The position numbers were made by a program, and so were the translations under genes. From positions 620,001-684,000 of the forward strand of contig JAUIRK010000894.1 of the NCBI GenBank assembly GCA_030549495.1: a stretch of DNA of 64,000 nucleotides, written 5' to 3'. The notes under the pieces were generated by a model. It was not told the origin of the DNA and searched no databases. It saw only the letters and a list, made by a program, of their open reading frames with translations. Origin of the DNA: Nectonema munidae (taxonomy: Eukaryota; Nematomorpha; Nectonematoida; Nectonematidae). Within the stretch, counting starts at the first letter, position 1. Each line of letters begins with the position of its first letter. Positions 13,216-25,737 of the stretch are shown here, in pieces.

Positions 13216-15189
13216 TGAGGGAGGTTATAAGGGAATATCCGTATAAAATTATTTTTAAACGTGAATTTCCGGTATTTTATTTAAGTCATTGCTTATCTAA
13301 ATATATTTGATCGAACAAAATGTTTTATCTTTTATTCAATTTGGTTTCTCTAAAATAAAAAATTGACCTACAAAAAGACTAAAATAATTACAAAAAGAAA
13401 GAATTTAATTGCAAAAAGACTAAGTATAATTTCAAAAACGAAATCTTATATATTCTTTTTGTAAGTAGCGATCTTCTTTACAGCTTACATTGGAAAAGGA
13501 GCTAGCAAAGATTTCCAGGGATCTTTGTTCAAATTTCTCAAACCTTCGATTTCCTACTACATTTCCTACTACAAATCAGCGACAGATATGGAAAAAATAT
13601 TTTGCGTCAAGCAAACACCAACTTTATATCCACCACTGCTACCAATATCGTTGAAGCTCAATTTAGAGATGTAAATCAAATTTTGGCAAATGAATATAGA
13701 AAGAGAAGATGAAATTTGTGCAAAGCGTTATCCTTTCCATGCATAATGGCTCATCAATAGACCCATGAAATAAAAGTGTCGCCTTCAAATTATAGAAGAA
13801 TTCATTACTTTGTAAGTTTGTTAATTAAGTTCTTTTTTTCTCAAAACCAAACTCACTTATAAGAAAATATTTCCAAATTTTATAATAACGTTCAGGCATC
13901 ATTTACTTTCATATATAATCATTAAGCTTAGTGTAGAAGGATAGATCGGTGTTTCTTTGCTCACACCCCTTAGTGGTGAGAAACAATTTTCTAGTTGCCG
14001 CGAAAAATATTGACCTTGATAAAAAGCAACTAATATATTTTTAGATTTTTTGTTTTTAATAAATGAAAGCTGCTGATTTGAAAAATTAATGATTGTCTAT
14101 GCACTAAATATAATATTACTATCACTTTGAATGATTTTTACTGACAGCTTAAACATATTCCATTCTCAATTGCAAAGGTAAAGGTACCGTGGGGTGTTTA
14201 TATCAAAAAGACACAATTGCGCCGCTTGTATCGAACTATAAGAAAGTAGGCTTGATACAGAATCGAACCCAAGACCTTGAGTTATCGAAACCTAGGTTCT
14301 AACCCACCTTACTCACACCATTCTCAATTGTACGTAAAATATTGTTTGTATTTTATCAACATCAACTGTTATATTGATTTCTTTCGTTAATTGTGCTTCC
14401 AAAACTGTTTTTGAAATATATTTGTCATAATTATTTGAATAGATAATTTTTGTTTAGTATATTTTCTTTAGGTTATATTCAGGTAGATTTTACTTTTTAA
14501 TAATGAATTATGGTGAAAAACTATAAGTTGAAGAAAGAGGTGCAAGAAAACAATAATATTTTTAAGGGGAGGAGAGTAAACATTTATTGGCACCCACTGG
14601 ATAGAAGGTGAATAATACAAAGGTGAAAACACACATTGTTACAAAACTTAACTGCTTCCCTATATTCATCTGATCTCATTTTGTGTGTGTCTGTGTGTTT
14701 TCTTAGATTTGAATCCTTGAAAAATATAAAAAACACTTTAAATTATAATAATCATACAACAATAAGAATAATAAGACTTGATTATTTTGGAGATGAGGAT
14801 TCAATTATTCAATCTCACTCTAGCCCAAATTGAAAAGAAGAAACATTAAAATCACTAGATTTGATTAGCTTCAAGTGGATGAATTTGATTCGCTAAGAAT
14901 AAATGCATTTGATTAAAATAAATAGATTTGATTCGCTTTTATGCCTGTTTACACAATACAAGTATGCGAGATCTGAGAACAAAATTCTCCTCTGTCAGTA
15001 ATAATGACATCTCCGAAAACAATGCAGAGAAGAAGAATGGGGCATTTGCGAGAAAGCAACAACACCACCCTATTAAGCCAATTAAAAAACGCGCCATATT
15101 GCTTATTCATAATAGAGCTTGTCTTGTTCATAAAATATTCATTTTTATAAAACTCTTCATTATCGTCTCACGAAATCAAACATAATTAA

Positions 15190-15220
<31 letters not shown>

Positions 15221-15436
15221 CATTGTTATTCATTTTTGGCCAGTCAATTGGTGTAGAATTTTAATTGTGTCTATACAAAAGTGAGGATATCTGATGCAAC
15301 AAAGGTGTTTAAATGATAACGCTCACAGATTAATTAAATTGATCTTGATTTGCATATTGGCATGAAGTACTTGTCACTTTTAATAATCACACTCCAAATA
15401 CAATTTACTCTTTCAGAAAGCAATTATAGTCTATGA
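13216..15436. other. Intergenic, one SINE-like remnant
   Basis: Holds the SINE-like sequence at 14173-14330 and an ATC microsatellite at 15192-15222; otherwise nothing recognised. Confidence 0.55.
14173..14330 (-). mobile_element. SINE-like, tRNA-derived (GGTACC-tailed family)
   Basis: On the - strand a good polymerase III B box GGGTTCGATTCTG (14258-14270) follows a tRNA-like head, and the element ends CACCCCACGGTACCTTT at about 14175. The 3' end is shared with the copy at 4553-4665. It does not fold as a complete tRNA gene. Confidence 0.55.
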
Positions 15437-15520
15437 CAGACGTCGACAACATATGGCACGCGTGGCAATTGTGGAACGCAGACAAACACACAATGGCACG
15501 CATACTAGCTTAAATATAGA
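15437..15520 (+). mobile_element. Fragment resembling a hAT terminus
   Basis: CAGACGTCGACAACATATGG followed by two GGCACGC motifs looks like the end of common hAT elements (CAG-N-GTCGGCAA...GGCACGC). No matching second end or 8-bp duplication was found. Confidence 0.3.
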
Positions 15521-16915
15521 CAAAAAATAAACGAACATTTTTTGTTATAACTAAATTTCAAGATGAAAAAGAATTGAAACTTTTGTTTATAAAGTGAGTT
15601 TATAACTCGCATTTTTTTCAAAACAGTTCTCTGTTTAGCAGTACAGTTAGTTCATGGTATGTTAACGTTAACTAACTTCCAATTCCTACTCCATATAACG
15701 CCCAATCTAAACAAAGACTCTATGGGTTCCTATTTTGAAATTCATCTAATATAATCAAACACTCTTTAAATTTTATCTCATTTTGTGTCAAATTAGGTCA
15801 TTAAAATGGAAGGAAAATGTGGTAAAGTGAGAAGGGTTTTCAAAGACATAAATTGAAATTTAATGGATATAACGGCATTATTTATAATTTGAAAAAATTA
15901 ACTTACATTTGTTTGCGTGCATTTTGAAAATGAAATAAATTTCTGTTAAACGAGTTTCAAAGAAATATACTCTATTAATTCGTATAATCAAGGGTCGCAC
16001 GCGCTTGTCACTTTGGTTTGGACATTCATTCACAAAATACATGATTTCTTTGGTCTCTAGGATATTCGAGAGATGAGAACCTTATCGTCATGCAGTCTTT
16101 GAGACATTAGAGAACGAATTTATTGAAAAAAAAGAAAAGATGCTAAAATTCAATAAAAACAGGGAAATTTTTAATTAAAAAATATAATCACATAACAATC
16201 TACGGTAACAATGTTGTATATTTCAGGCTTTAAAATTTTCCAAAACTTGAGTGAAATAAGTTGCACTATACGTTGCAATTAAAATGATAATAACAAAAAA
16301 TTGGATGACATAATGCCCACAATGTTCTAACGGTGCTAGGAAAATTCGGTCTCTGAAAACTTGGCCTTTTTATATCTCCACTTAAAGCAATCATATGTAT
16401 GAAATAAACCTTCAACGGTAATCAAGTGCTTTAATAAATCAGAATTTTCAACTTCACTTGAAAGTTATGAAGAAGTAGAAGATGAATATCACGATAACTT
16501 TTTGAATGAACTGATCTGTAAAACTTCTAAAGAATTGTATTTTTTGAACTTCTTGTCATTGGAACAATTTGTTTTAAATTCAAATATTTGAAAATAGAAA
16601 ATTCGGTCAGAGAATCTAGAATTATTTTTTCTTGAAAATAACATGTTCTTTCAACATCCTTAGTGAAGTTGAAATGTGGTTTGAAGAAATTAAAAGTTAT
16701 TCTACAAAATTGAAGCAAAGTACAATAGAAGATTTAAAAAAAAAAGGATGAAAAAGTTGTCTTAATTCTAACTTTATCTATTCTTTATTACATTAATAAA
16801 ATTTTTTCGTTTTTGTTATTTTTAAACAAATTGTTTCATACAATAAATAGACGATATGGTAAAAAAAACCTACCTTAAAAATTAAAATAAAAAAGAAAGT
16901 TACCTTGCTATAAAG
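15521..16915. other. Intergenic, nothing recognised
   Basis: AT-rich, no ORF of note, no repeat seen. Confidence 0.5.
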
Positions 16916-17010
16916 CAGGGGTCAGCAAAGTTTACTTGAAGTGGGCCTGATTACCAAAAATTTTAAAAAGCGACCGGAATATTGAAAAATTAAAAAACAT
17001 TGGCATTATG
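16916..17010 (+). mobile_element. Fragment resembling a hAT 5' terminus
   Basis: CAGGGGTCAGCAAAGTTT and the following GGGCCTGAT are close to the classic Charlie-like hAT end. The opposite end is not visible within several kb. Confidence 0.35.
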
Positions 17011-18225
17011 AAACTCATATTAATACTTGTTAGAAACAAATAAAGCAAACTTTTTGATATTTTACCTATGTGACCAATTTGATGCACTGAGGATACTGGA
17101 AATTAACACAATATATTTCAAAAATACTTATTTTGTAACTCCTATCAATATCAAAATTTAGCGTTTGGTAACCCCTTCTCTAAAGGATAACCTTACTGAA
17201 AGGGACGAAAATTTAGATAACATATCAAGGTTTTACTATTTCTATTTACAAAAATAATCATTTCAAATAAACTTCGTTTGTTTGATAAGGCAGACTGTAT
17301 GGGAAAATTCACTTATTTAAAGCTTCGTAACAAATAAATTGTCCACTCTATCCCTGTATACTTTATACACAAATTTAATGTGTCATCTTTACCGCCAAAT
17401 CCATATTTATTACAAAAAAAAATCGATACCCTGGATACACCACTTGGTGCTAGACATTAATGTATCCAAATTACATAAATAAATATAAGTATTTAAATCA
17501 TAATACAGTAGATTGTTAGAAGTGCGATTTTTTGGACGATCTTCTGTACTTTGCTTCTGAGATGTCAAGCAACAGCATCAAGCAGAAGTCAAGCATCATG
17601 CTGGCTTCCAGTTACTTTGGCTGTCATTCTCCATATTAGAAATGTGTTGGCTGAACATTTATCCTTGCTCATCACTCATTGCCGCAAGGTTAGGAGAGAA
17701 GAAGATGAGGTACGAGTTGAGAAAGGTACCGTAAATTCTTGATAATATATAACCTTTGTATTACCGCAAGAAAGCAATGACAGGCGGACTTAAATGCTTC
17801 CAGTTCTTTTAAAGTAAGATTTATCTGATTGCAAGCAATATCATTGTGCTGAATTCAAATCGAATCTTAAAGAAATTGATCTTAATCTGAATTCAAGTCA
17901 AATCTTAAATCTGTTTTCTTTGATCACTTTCCTTTTTTTTGTTTTTCTCTGTTATTAGTTCTTTCTAAAAAAGTTAGATAAATTTATTTTTTGTTTACAC
18001 AATAAAGCAAATATAAAAAGAACTAGTTCCCATTGAAAGGTTTATAAATACATAAAGCACAGCCAATAAGGATTTGTATAGCTGTGTCTTATGTTATTTC
18101 GTCAGATGTTCACTGATCAGGGGTCATTCAAGCAGTGTAGAAATGCTTTTTATGTAAAACTTCTTATGAATCGAAAGTGGTCATTAAATACCCATATTCT
18201 TTTGCCTGTAGGATAGGCGAGCATA
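17011..18225. other. Intergenic, nothing recognised
   Basis: A 63-codon ORF at 17551 has no recognisable features and no splice context. Otherwise empty. Confidence 0.5.
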
Positions 18226-18301
18226 TGATAAATAGTAGGAGCATATTTAAATATAGAGAAACACTCCAGCTTGGCTCATACAATGTGGTTGCTGATCTAG
18301 T

Positions 18302-18475
18302 ATTCATATAAAACTTGGATTGATAAAGAATTTAGACAAAGCCTTGAATAAAGGAAGTCAAGCATTTGCTTTCATAAGGCAGACACTTCCACAAGTCAGT
18401 AATGCGAAATTGAATGCTGGCGTTTTGGATGGGGCTCAGATTAGAACCCTAATGAAGAATGTGAATGAAACTTAG
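18302..18475 (+). pseudogene. Fragment of the uncharacterised NWRLFID/ERFHQDI family, copy A
   Basis: A 57-codon open stretch IHIKLGLIKNLDKALNK, AFAFIRQTLPQVSNAKLNAG, DGAQIRTLMKN matches the segment KLGLFKQFVKAFDKE ... SLSKAKIKEGVFIDPQIRK of the copy at 57.0-58.7 kb. It ends at a TAG. Weak traces of the family flank it (18160-18560). It is a decayed internal piece. See the fuller copies at 23755-25330 and 57042-58663. Confidence 0.6.
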
Positions 18476-19125
18476 GAATGCGTGGCAAGTTTTCAAAAGA
18501 GTTGTGAACAATTTCCTTTGAAAGAAAATAAGTTTTTTTATACATGTTTATTGTTCAAGAGCTGATGCACATTTTAAAAACTCTGAAGAACGTATGTAAG
18601 TAAAAAACGATTTTCTATGATCACATATGGATTATTTTCCTTATAACTATGGAGACCACAGTAAAGAACAAGGTGAAAATTTTCAACCAAATATTCGCAC
18701 ATTGGAATAAAGTATCAGAGACGATGGGTCATAAACATTTTAGTAGATTACTATAGGCCTCTGAAAAATGAATTTGCACGATGAAAATCTGAAGATAAAA
18801 TCATTTAAAAAGTCTCTTCTTCTAGATCAATGCATATTCCTGCATATTTTCAATGTTAAAAACAAAATTATTGCATTCAGTTATTATTAACCGTATTTTA
18901 TAATTAGGATACGAAGCCATTATAAAATAAACTGCATGTCCAGTGATTGTTTTTCGCTTCGCTTGAAACATAGGATCATTGGTATAGTGTGTTTAAATCG
19001 CTTCGATCGAAAAATATGGGATCATTGGCTAGGGGATATTTTTGTGCTGAATTCTTTATTATCGTTAGTAATAGCTTTACCCATATTAGTGCTCGGTTTT
19101 CTTAATACAAAATATATATCAGAAT

Positions 19126-19610
19126 TGAATTCAGGTTACTTAAAAAGAGGTATATATATTTGTAAAAACCTATTTATTTGTATAAATGCCTAATTTGAGG
19201 AAAAACGCCATTTTAAAATGGCTTTTTGACAGCTTTTATTCGATTTTCAAACAAAATAAACATCACCATTGAATTTAGAATACTTGAAAATAGGCATATA
19301 TTTGTAAAAATAGATTTATTTGGAAAACTTGGCAATTTTATTAAAATAGCCATTTTTAAATCGCTTTTGAAAACCTTTTATTCATTTTCAAATGAAATAA
19401 ACATCACCATTGAATTCAACATACTTGAAAATGAGTATATATGTGTAAAAATCTATTTATTTCCAAAATTTAGCAATTTGAAGAAGAAAAAAGCCATTTT
19501 TAAATCGCTTTTTGAAAGTTTTTGATTGATTTTCAAACGAAATAAACATCACAATTGATTGGATCATACTTGAAATGGGTATATATGTGATAAAATTATT
19601 TCAGTACAGA
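19126..19610 (-). repeat. 145-bp tandem repeat, about three units
   Basis: The landmark AAATAAACATCACCATTGA recurs near 19254, 19397 and 19542, giving a period of about 143-145 bp. Reverse-complemented it matches the array at 22790-23155 (TCAATCAAACCTGTC... ATACCCATTTTCAAG). The ORFs here are translations of the repeat, not genes. Confidence 0.75.
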
Positions 19611-21960
19611 ATGAGATAGCATTTCGATTAAAATATTCTTTTAACAATCATCAGTGCAGTTCGATAAATTGAGCTGATTGACCAAAACGATTAGTGTTTT
19701 TCAATCCAGCGTAACAAGATTACCTAAACTCAGTAAAAAAGACCTGGGAAAGGAAAAAAATTAGCGTTTTTTGGCAGGTCCTCTCGGATCTGAGCACCAA
19801 CCAAGATAGCCTCTTTGAGCTGTTAACAGAGTAGATAAGTATTCGAAGGCAGCGCCATCTTTGTTTATGGATAGAGATAAGAGATAAGGATAGAGATATC
19901 TTTATTTATGGAGTAGATACGTATTCAGGCGCCATCTTTGTTTATGGCGTTAACAAAATTCTTCAAGTGTTCAAGCTTTATGTGAAGAAGAGGTATAGAA
20001 GTACCTTGTTCATCTTCACCAGGTGATTTTCTTTGACACGATATCCATCAGACAACAAAGAACACGTATGCCACCAATCCTTGCACGTATAGATCTTTGA
20101 CGTAGCTCAACGGTCTCATAGAAAGAGAACGAAGCAATATTTTGGAAAGCCTGCTTGTATACAAAGCTATAGGTATTAGTAATGTATTCAAGTCAAAATT
20201 CAGCAGTAGATAATTTGTCAATAATTTAGGCAGACATCCCGCAAAAATTTTCCTTTGAGTAGACTTGCCAGCGGTGTGCTTGGCATTTGTTAGATGTACC
20301 CTGCGTGTAGTTGTATTCATGGGTTAATGCAATGTGCATGGGAGGTGGGGAGGGTGGAGGGGGAGGGGGTAGTGGTAGGGTAGTAGAAAACCCTCTAGTT
20401 CCCAAAGGGTGTTGCACAGACACACTGGTGCGACTCATGATAATCTCAAACAAGATACATTTCTGATACAAGAATTTCATTTAAATAATTTGTCTGAATT
20501 CCATGATAATTGTTGCTATTGACAAGTAGGGTATATTGAGCCATCTTTTTGTATTATGAAAAAACTTTCAGATTTATATCCCACAATTTTTTAATTATAT
20601 ATTTAAATGAAAGTTTTTTGTTGCTTATTTATTTAATGAGAGAATCACGATTATTGTTAAACAAATGAATACTGAACACTGGCGAATTTAAAGGGGGCGG
20701 AACCGGCGTACGCCCCGCCCCCTCCTAAAATTGCAGTGCCAATTGCCTGAAATTTTTCTTGATCTAATTCATTTCGTAGAATTCAAATATTATGATGATT
20801 TCTGCAATTCGTTTTTTAGATTCAATCTTTCTTTAAAGTGAGAAGCCCTAAAAAGTTTTTTATGTTTCAATCGTAGTTAAGTGTGACACTTATTACTTTT
20901 ATATTATCAAATTTTTTTTGTAAATTTATTATTTAAACACATCAATTCACTTCGCAGTTCAATGAATGAGGATCGTTTTAATGCTCTCATTCTTCCTTTT
21001 GTTTTAAAAATTTTGATAAAGCTTATATGCTTCAAATTTGAGTTCTACTTTAGTAAAAACCTCCCCCTAATGACAATTTTTAGATCCACCCCTGCTGAAG
21101 GCATCACATGTTATATCGTGATCAGTCAACATATTTTGCACAAATTTAAGTGTGGAAAGAAATAGAAAAGTTTGAGAAACACTGGGATAAAATAACGTGA
21201 TTTCATCATCGAGGATCGAGATTTGAAATGTGATGTTTCATTTTATCCTAAGCAAACATGCTTTTATAAAAAATAAGGGTAATTCTAATTTTCCAGGATT
21301 GAATCCTAAAAAAGCTTATTTTGAATTTTGGTGATGTATACCTCTCACTTAAATAACGTGTTCAATTTAAGTGTGCTGATTTGAGTATGAATTTTTATGT
21401 TTCACAAAGTCATTATTATATCATTCCCTTTTTTAGAAAACAATAATAAATAATTGTGTGGGTATATGCTAATGCTATGTGAATCCATTTTGAGTTATGT
21501 TGATGCACGCTAAGAAGTGTATAATTTAATTACCATATCAACCATGTTTAATTATGTGAGTTCCTTTCTGAATAAATAATTAATCATCGATTTCAAATCA
21601 TTTAAATATGTTTCAATTATGCATAATGAATACATTAATTAAGCGCACTTTCCAATTTTCAATAAGATTTGCATGTTTATAAAAAATTTCATTTGCTACA
21701 AAATGGGATATATTCGTCGTCAACACTCAGGCATAGCCGCTTTTAAGCCTATTTCAGCGAATTTATCAAATTGAGCCCAAAATCTTTTCTGTATTCTAAG
21801 AGCTAACAATAGAAATTGAAAATGCTAGACTACTATTGATCATGAAACCATTCCCAATGATTTAACATACCCGACATCCTTTCCTTTCTCAATAATTTTA
21901 AATTATCTCTATTCTATATCTTTATTTATATTATTTAAATGAAATTGTTTGCCTTGTGAG
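19611..21960. other. Intergenic, small duplications only
   Basis: Holds a ~77-bp tandem duplication (GCGCCATCTTTGTTTATGG near 19850 and again near 19930), a GC-rich patch at 20685-20730, and AAAGTTTGAGAAACACTGG (21166-21184), which resembles a Charlie-type hAT 3' end without a partner. No gene. Confidence 0.5.
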
Positions 21961-22634
21961 TAGTATGTCCACTTTAAGGTCTTTTTTTCATTCCCCGGAG
22001 AACGAGGACCTCGTAATTTTTAAAAATTTCCCCGGGGAATTTTTTTACAGTAAAAACTGTTCAGAAAAGAAAATTTAAAAGTTTCATATAAGATTTTTAT
22101 TGAAAAAAATTTAAATGCATAAAAGATTTATGTTTTAAAAAAATATCTAAGAAAAATTAGAGCGTTCAAAGTTTCATCATTCAACTGGTTTCTTATTTTT
22201 GTAGAAAAATAATCCATTGACGAAAACACTCTTTCGGCATCCACAGAAGTTGGTTTTATGCTCTTTAAATTTTTGAATAAAGTTTCTAAAACTTCGGGCC
22301 TCCTATTTGTTTCTAAATAAAGGTCAAATGTTTTTTTCATTATTTCCTCTATGCTTGAAATCTTGCTTTTAGTTTCACGTTCTTCATTTTCATTAATCTT
22401 CAGAAATTCGTCCAATTCCTCCTTCACGCTTTTCTTCTCTGTTTTTTGGTTGCTAACGATTAATGTTTCATCTTTCTTCTCCGTTACTTCGATATTTTTG
22501 TCGTCGGATTCGACAAAATTTTTTTTTCAAAAATTCTCCGAGGAAATTTAAAATTTTTTTTCGAGGACGAGGATTTTGAAATTTCACGATTCCCCGGGGA
22601 CTCGAGGACGAGGAATCCCGGGGTGGGCACCCTA
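21961..22634 (-). mobile_element. Short hAT derivative with 8-bp target duplication
   Basis: The 674-bp element is bounded by CTTGTGAG on both sides (21953-21960, 22635-22642). Its ends TAGTATGTCCAC and, inverted, TAGGGTGCCCAC match at 9 of 12 positions. Both features are diagnostic for hAT. Subterminal CCCCGG/GAGGACGAGGA motifs are rich near both ends. Only the last part of a transposase remains inside. Confidence 0.85.
22128..22535 (-). pseudogene. hAT transposase C-terminal (dimerisation) fragment
   Basis: The open frame runs on the - strand from about 22535 (no upstream ATG is evident) to a stop at 22128. An acidic/lysine-rich N part (TEKKDETLIVSNQKTEKK) leads into the hAT C-terminal dimerisation domain: SVDAERVFSSMDYFSTKIRN then LNDETLNALIFLRYFF. 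The catalytic core is absent. The frame is intact over more than 130 codons although the element is internally deleted. Confidence 0.82.
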
Positions 22635-22779
22635 CTTGTGAGTAAACTTTCAATTTTTTATGTTTGAACCCTTCAAAGAATATTTAAAATTAATTTTTTT
22701 TATAAATGTCCTATATTTATAAATACTATAAATATATTAATTGTTCACAAGCAGTAATACAGGCAGTAATTTTATCAGG

Positions 22780-23155
22780 AGGCGGGCTAAATTTTTTCGC
22801 TCAAGTGATGGGGCATTTTTTTAGTCGAAATCAATCAAACCTGTCAAAAAATTGATTTATATTTGACAGCTCATCTCAAAAAGGACATTTTTATTTAAAT
22901 AATTATATAAAGTTTTTTACACATAATATACCCATTTTCAAGTTAGCTGAATCCAGTGGGAATATTCATATTTTATGAAAATCAATCAAACCTGTCAAAA
23001 TATATATGACAGCTCATCTTAAAAAGAATCTTTTTATCTAAATAATTATATAAAGTATCTTACACGTATATACACATTTTTAAGTATGCTGAATTCAGTG
23101 GTGATATCCATTTTTTTATGAAAATCAATCAAACCTGTCAAATTTTATTGAATCC
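22780..23155 (+). repeat. 145-bp tandem repeat, about 2.5 units
   Basis: TCAATCAAACCTGTCAAA recurs at about 22831, 22981 and 23125 (periods 150 and 144). Each unit contains GACAGCTCATCT, AATTATATAAAG and a TACCCATTTTCAAG-like block. The same unit flanks the composite in PSMA7 intron 1 and occurs inverted at 19126-19610. Confidence 0.75.
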
Positions 23156-23334
23156 ATCTAGCCAATCTCTGCTACATTTGAATTGATAATGCTTTAAATT
23201 TAACAATTTTTTTGAACTTTTGCCAAAAGTATTGGTGCTTAAACAGGGATGTTTTGCAATCGAGCATTTTTGATACAAAGGATTCAACATCTGAGTAGAG
23301 AAACCACTTCTGATTGTTTTACGTTTGATCCAAT

Positions 23335-23490
23335 ATGCATTCTTATAATTACTAAGACTATACCTATTCTGAAGCCTCAGTAAAAACTTAATGACATTAA
23401 CCCTTATCGCCTAATTTCTTTAATATCATGCTTTTCAAAAAATAATTCTAGGAAAATTAATTACTTTTTCTACCAAGCATAACTTAATCT
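23335..23490 (+). mobile_element. Decayed LINE reverse-transcriptase fragment
   Basis: Translates in pieces to TIPILKPQ ... LNDINPYRLISLISCFSK ... LITF.TKHNLIS, the non-LTR reverse-transcriptase block (VPILKPGKD-N---YRPISL-SCLSKILEK). Interrupted by stops and frame changes; nothing recognisable follows. Confidence 0.5.
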
Positions 23491-23754
23491 CTCAATAAAA
23501 TACAAATTTTTAAAAGTAGAAGATATCTAACAAATCAAAAACTGTTTTTATATAATTTCAGTATACTGACTTATTATATGTAGTTAGTTTTTGACAATCA
23601 GCCTCCAATTTTTAGATATATCAAAATAAAAAATTTGTTCAAATTACAATTTTATTAAACTCAACGATGTTAAAATTGGCTGAATTAAACAAAAATATAT
23701 GCTTTGATTTGCAAAAAACAACTAATAAATAAAGATTTTATTGAGTTAAATAAA

Positions 23755-25330
23755 TTTATTAATTATTTGGTTTAAACTTTTTAGCTTTTGTCTTTCTTTT
23801 GAAGATGAATTTTTTATTTTTACGCTTCAGAGTCCAGCAGTAATTTGCCAACATTGCTTTACTCCACCGACTTTAATTCCATAACAATTGTATACGAGTC
23901 AAAGAGATGAATTTTTAAGGACATGTTTGCTCCTAAGTCTTGATATCCGTTGACGCAATTTTTCACAATAGCAACATAATCTGAAGACTTATTGTTGCCT
24001 AAGAAGTTGGTAAAAACAGATTTGAACCCTTATTCTTTTTTTTCAATTTTATTCAAGAGACTTGTAAACGTATCATCCAGAATAATTACTTTTCTAATTT
24101 GAGGGTCAATGAAAACAACTTCTTTTATTTTTGCAAAGCTCAGTTTTAGAAATTTTTCAATTAAATATTTAAATGCTTTTGAATCTTTACAAAATTTTTC
24201 ATTAACCAAGTTTTATATGTAACGGAGGGAGCAAAACTATATTTTTGTCAATTAATAGCTCTCTCAGTATGTTTTTCATTCCTGGTTGGTGATATGTTCT
24301 AGGGGGTCATTCTTTTTTTACATAGTGATTTGCTCGATCTCTGTTGTCCCACTCGCAGATAAAGCAGCAGTATTTTGTATATCCAAGCTGTAAGCCCATT
24401 AAAATATTCAAAATTTTGAGATCGCCACATATAAGCCAGTTATAGTTTCGATATCCGATTTTTTTCTAACAATAACGACATTGATTCATAATCTTCTTTT
24501 AAATGAGTCGAGTACCCAATTGGAATTGAAGCATATTTATTTACATTAGCTTTCAAACTTGACTTTGAAGAGTCAATGAACAAACGCCATTCTTCAATTT
24601 TATGCTCGTTTTCGAAGAATTTCATAAGTCCATCAACATCAGAACAATAACAAAGGAAGTCTACTAAATCAAAATTTTTTTAGCTCATTTCTTTTACGAA
24701 AACTATACAGTGTACCAGGTGCCAATAAATTTAAATCTTTCAAACGAGAGACAAGCCTTTTGTTAAAGCTAAATCTCTTACAATATCTGCGAGTAATACA
24801 TTATTAACAAAATTTGGAGACGAGTCTAAGAAGTTTTCATCATGATCATCTTCATCTTTGTCAAAATCATCAGAAAAAAATCAGTGGACTCTTCATGTTC
24901 GTCTTCAAATGTATAATTTGAAGGCGGATTTGGAACAGGACATACTATTGTATCATGCTTGACTGGCTTTGAAATTGTTTATACTTCTGGGTATTGAATT
25001 AAGTTACGAGTTTTAAAAGAGAATCCTTTAATTTTACAATTACAAAAATAACATTCGGTTAAGTGATCTTTAGGCTCTCTCCGTATTGTTGGAGTGCCAA
25101 AAGACAAATGATTGTTTTTTTTTGAATTTCGCATCCAACCTCTTAAGCTGCATGCGCATGTTAAGCATAATTGTTTAGGAGCCCAAGGCTTCAAAGAATC
25201 AACTTTTGAATCAAAATAAAGTTCATAAGCTTTTTTCAAAAACAAAGTAAAGTTTTTGCGATGTTTTTTGTCAGTAAATAGCCCACAAACATAACAAAAG
25301 CTATCAGGAGAAATTTTGCAACATATAAAT
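23755..25330 (-). pseudogene. Uncharacterised NWRLFID/ERFHQDI family, copy B
   Basis: Read from 25330 down: a zinc-finger-like start SFCYVCGLFTDKKHRKNF, then LCLTCACSLRGW and ECYFCNCKIKG (three paired-cysteine sites; clear frame 25305-24979); LNLLAPGTLYSFRKRNE near 24740; EEWRLFIDSSKSSLKA and STHLKEDYESM (24625-24440); then LMKNFVK, a DPQIRK-like piece and finally NYCWTLKRK near 23840. This is the same order as in copy C. Reading needs several frame changes, so the copy is dead. I do not know a formal name for the family; high copy number and decay suggest a DNA transposon. Confidence 0.7.
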
Positions 25331-25737
25331 TAAGAAAATCTTAAACAAAAATAAATTAAATTATAAGAATAAAATAGAAAAGATAACATGTCATTATATT
25401 TTTTAAAAGCAAATAATATAAAAAAATTCAACGTTAAAAAAAATAAAAAAAAATAATGAAGCAATGTAATGCAGAGCATGGTACGATACATATGGGCAAT
25501 TTGGAATAAAAAACACTTCAATCAAACCAGGTTTGATTCAAAAAGAATTTAAGATGATGTAGAGAGTACATTAAATTTAGTGATAATTGCTTTAGTAAAA
25601 CTCTCATTTGAGAAAGGTACGAGAAACACTTACTAATAATTAAATAATTATTATTAATTTTATTTACTGAAATAGAATATATTTTGCTCTTTAAATGTTA
25701 AATACACGTTTTTAATCTTTATTGAAGAATTGAAATA
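25331..25737. other. Intergenic, nothing recognised
   Basis: AT-rich spacer between two mobile sequences. Confidence 0.5.

Noticed and set aside
14258-14270. Possible tRNA gene on the - strand
   Set aside because: Only the B box is convincing; the cloverleaf and acceptor pairing are not present. Treated as SINE-derived.
17551-17742. 63-codon ORF of better GC content
   Set aside because: No motif, no neighbours in frame, no splice signals of note.
19965-20340. Faint resemblance to an integrase or transposase on the + strand
   Set aside because: Only scattered residues fit in changing frames; not enough to call.
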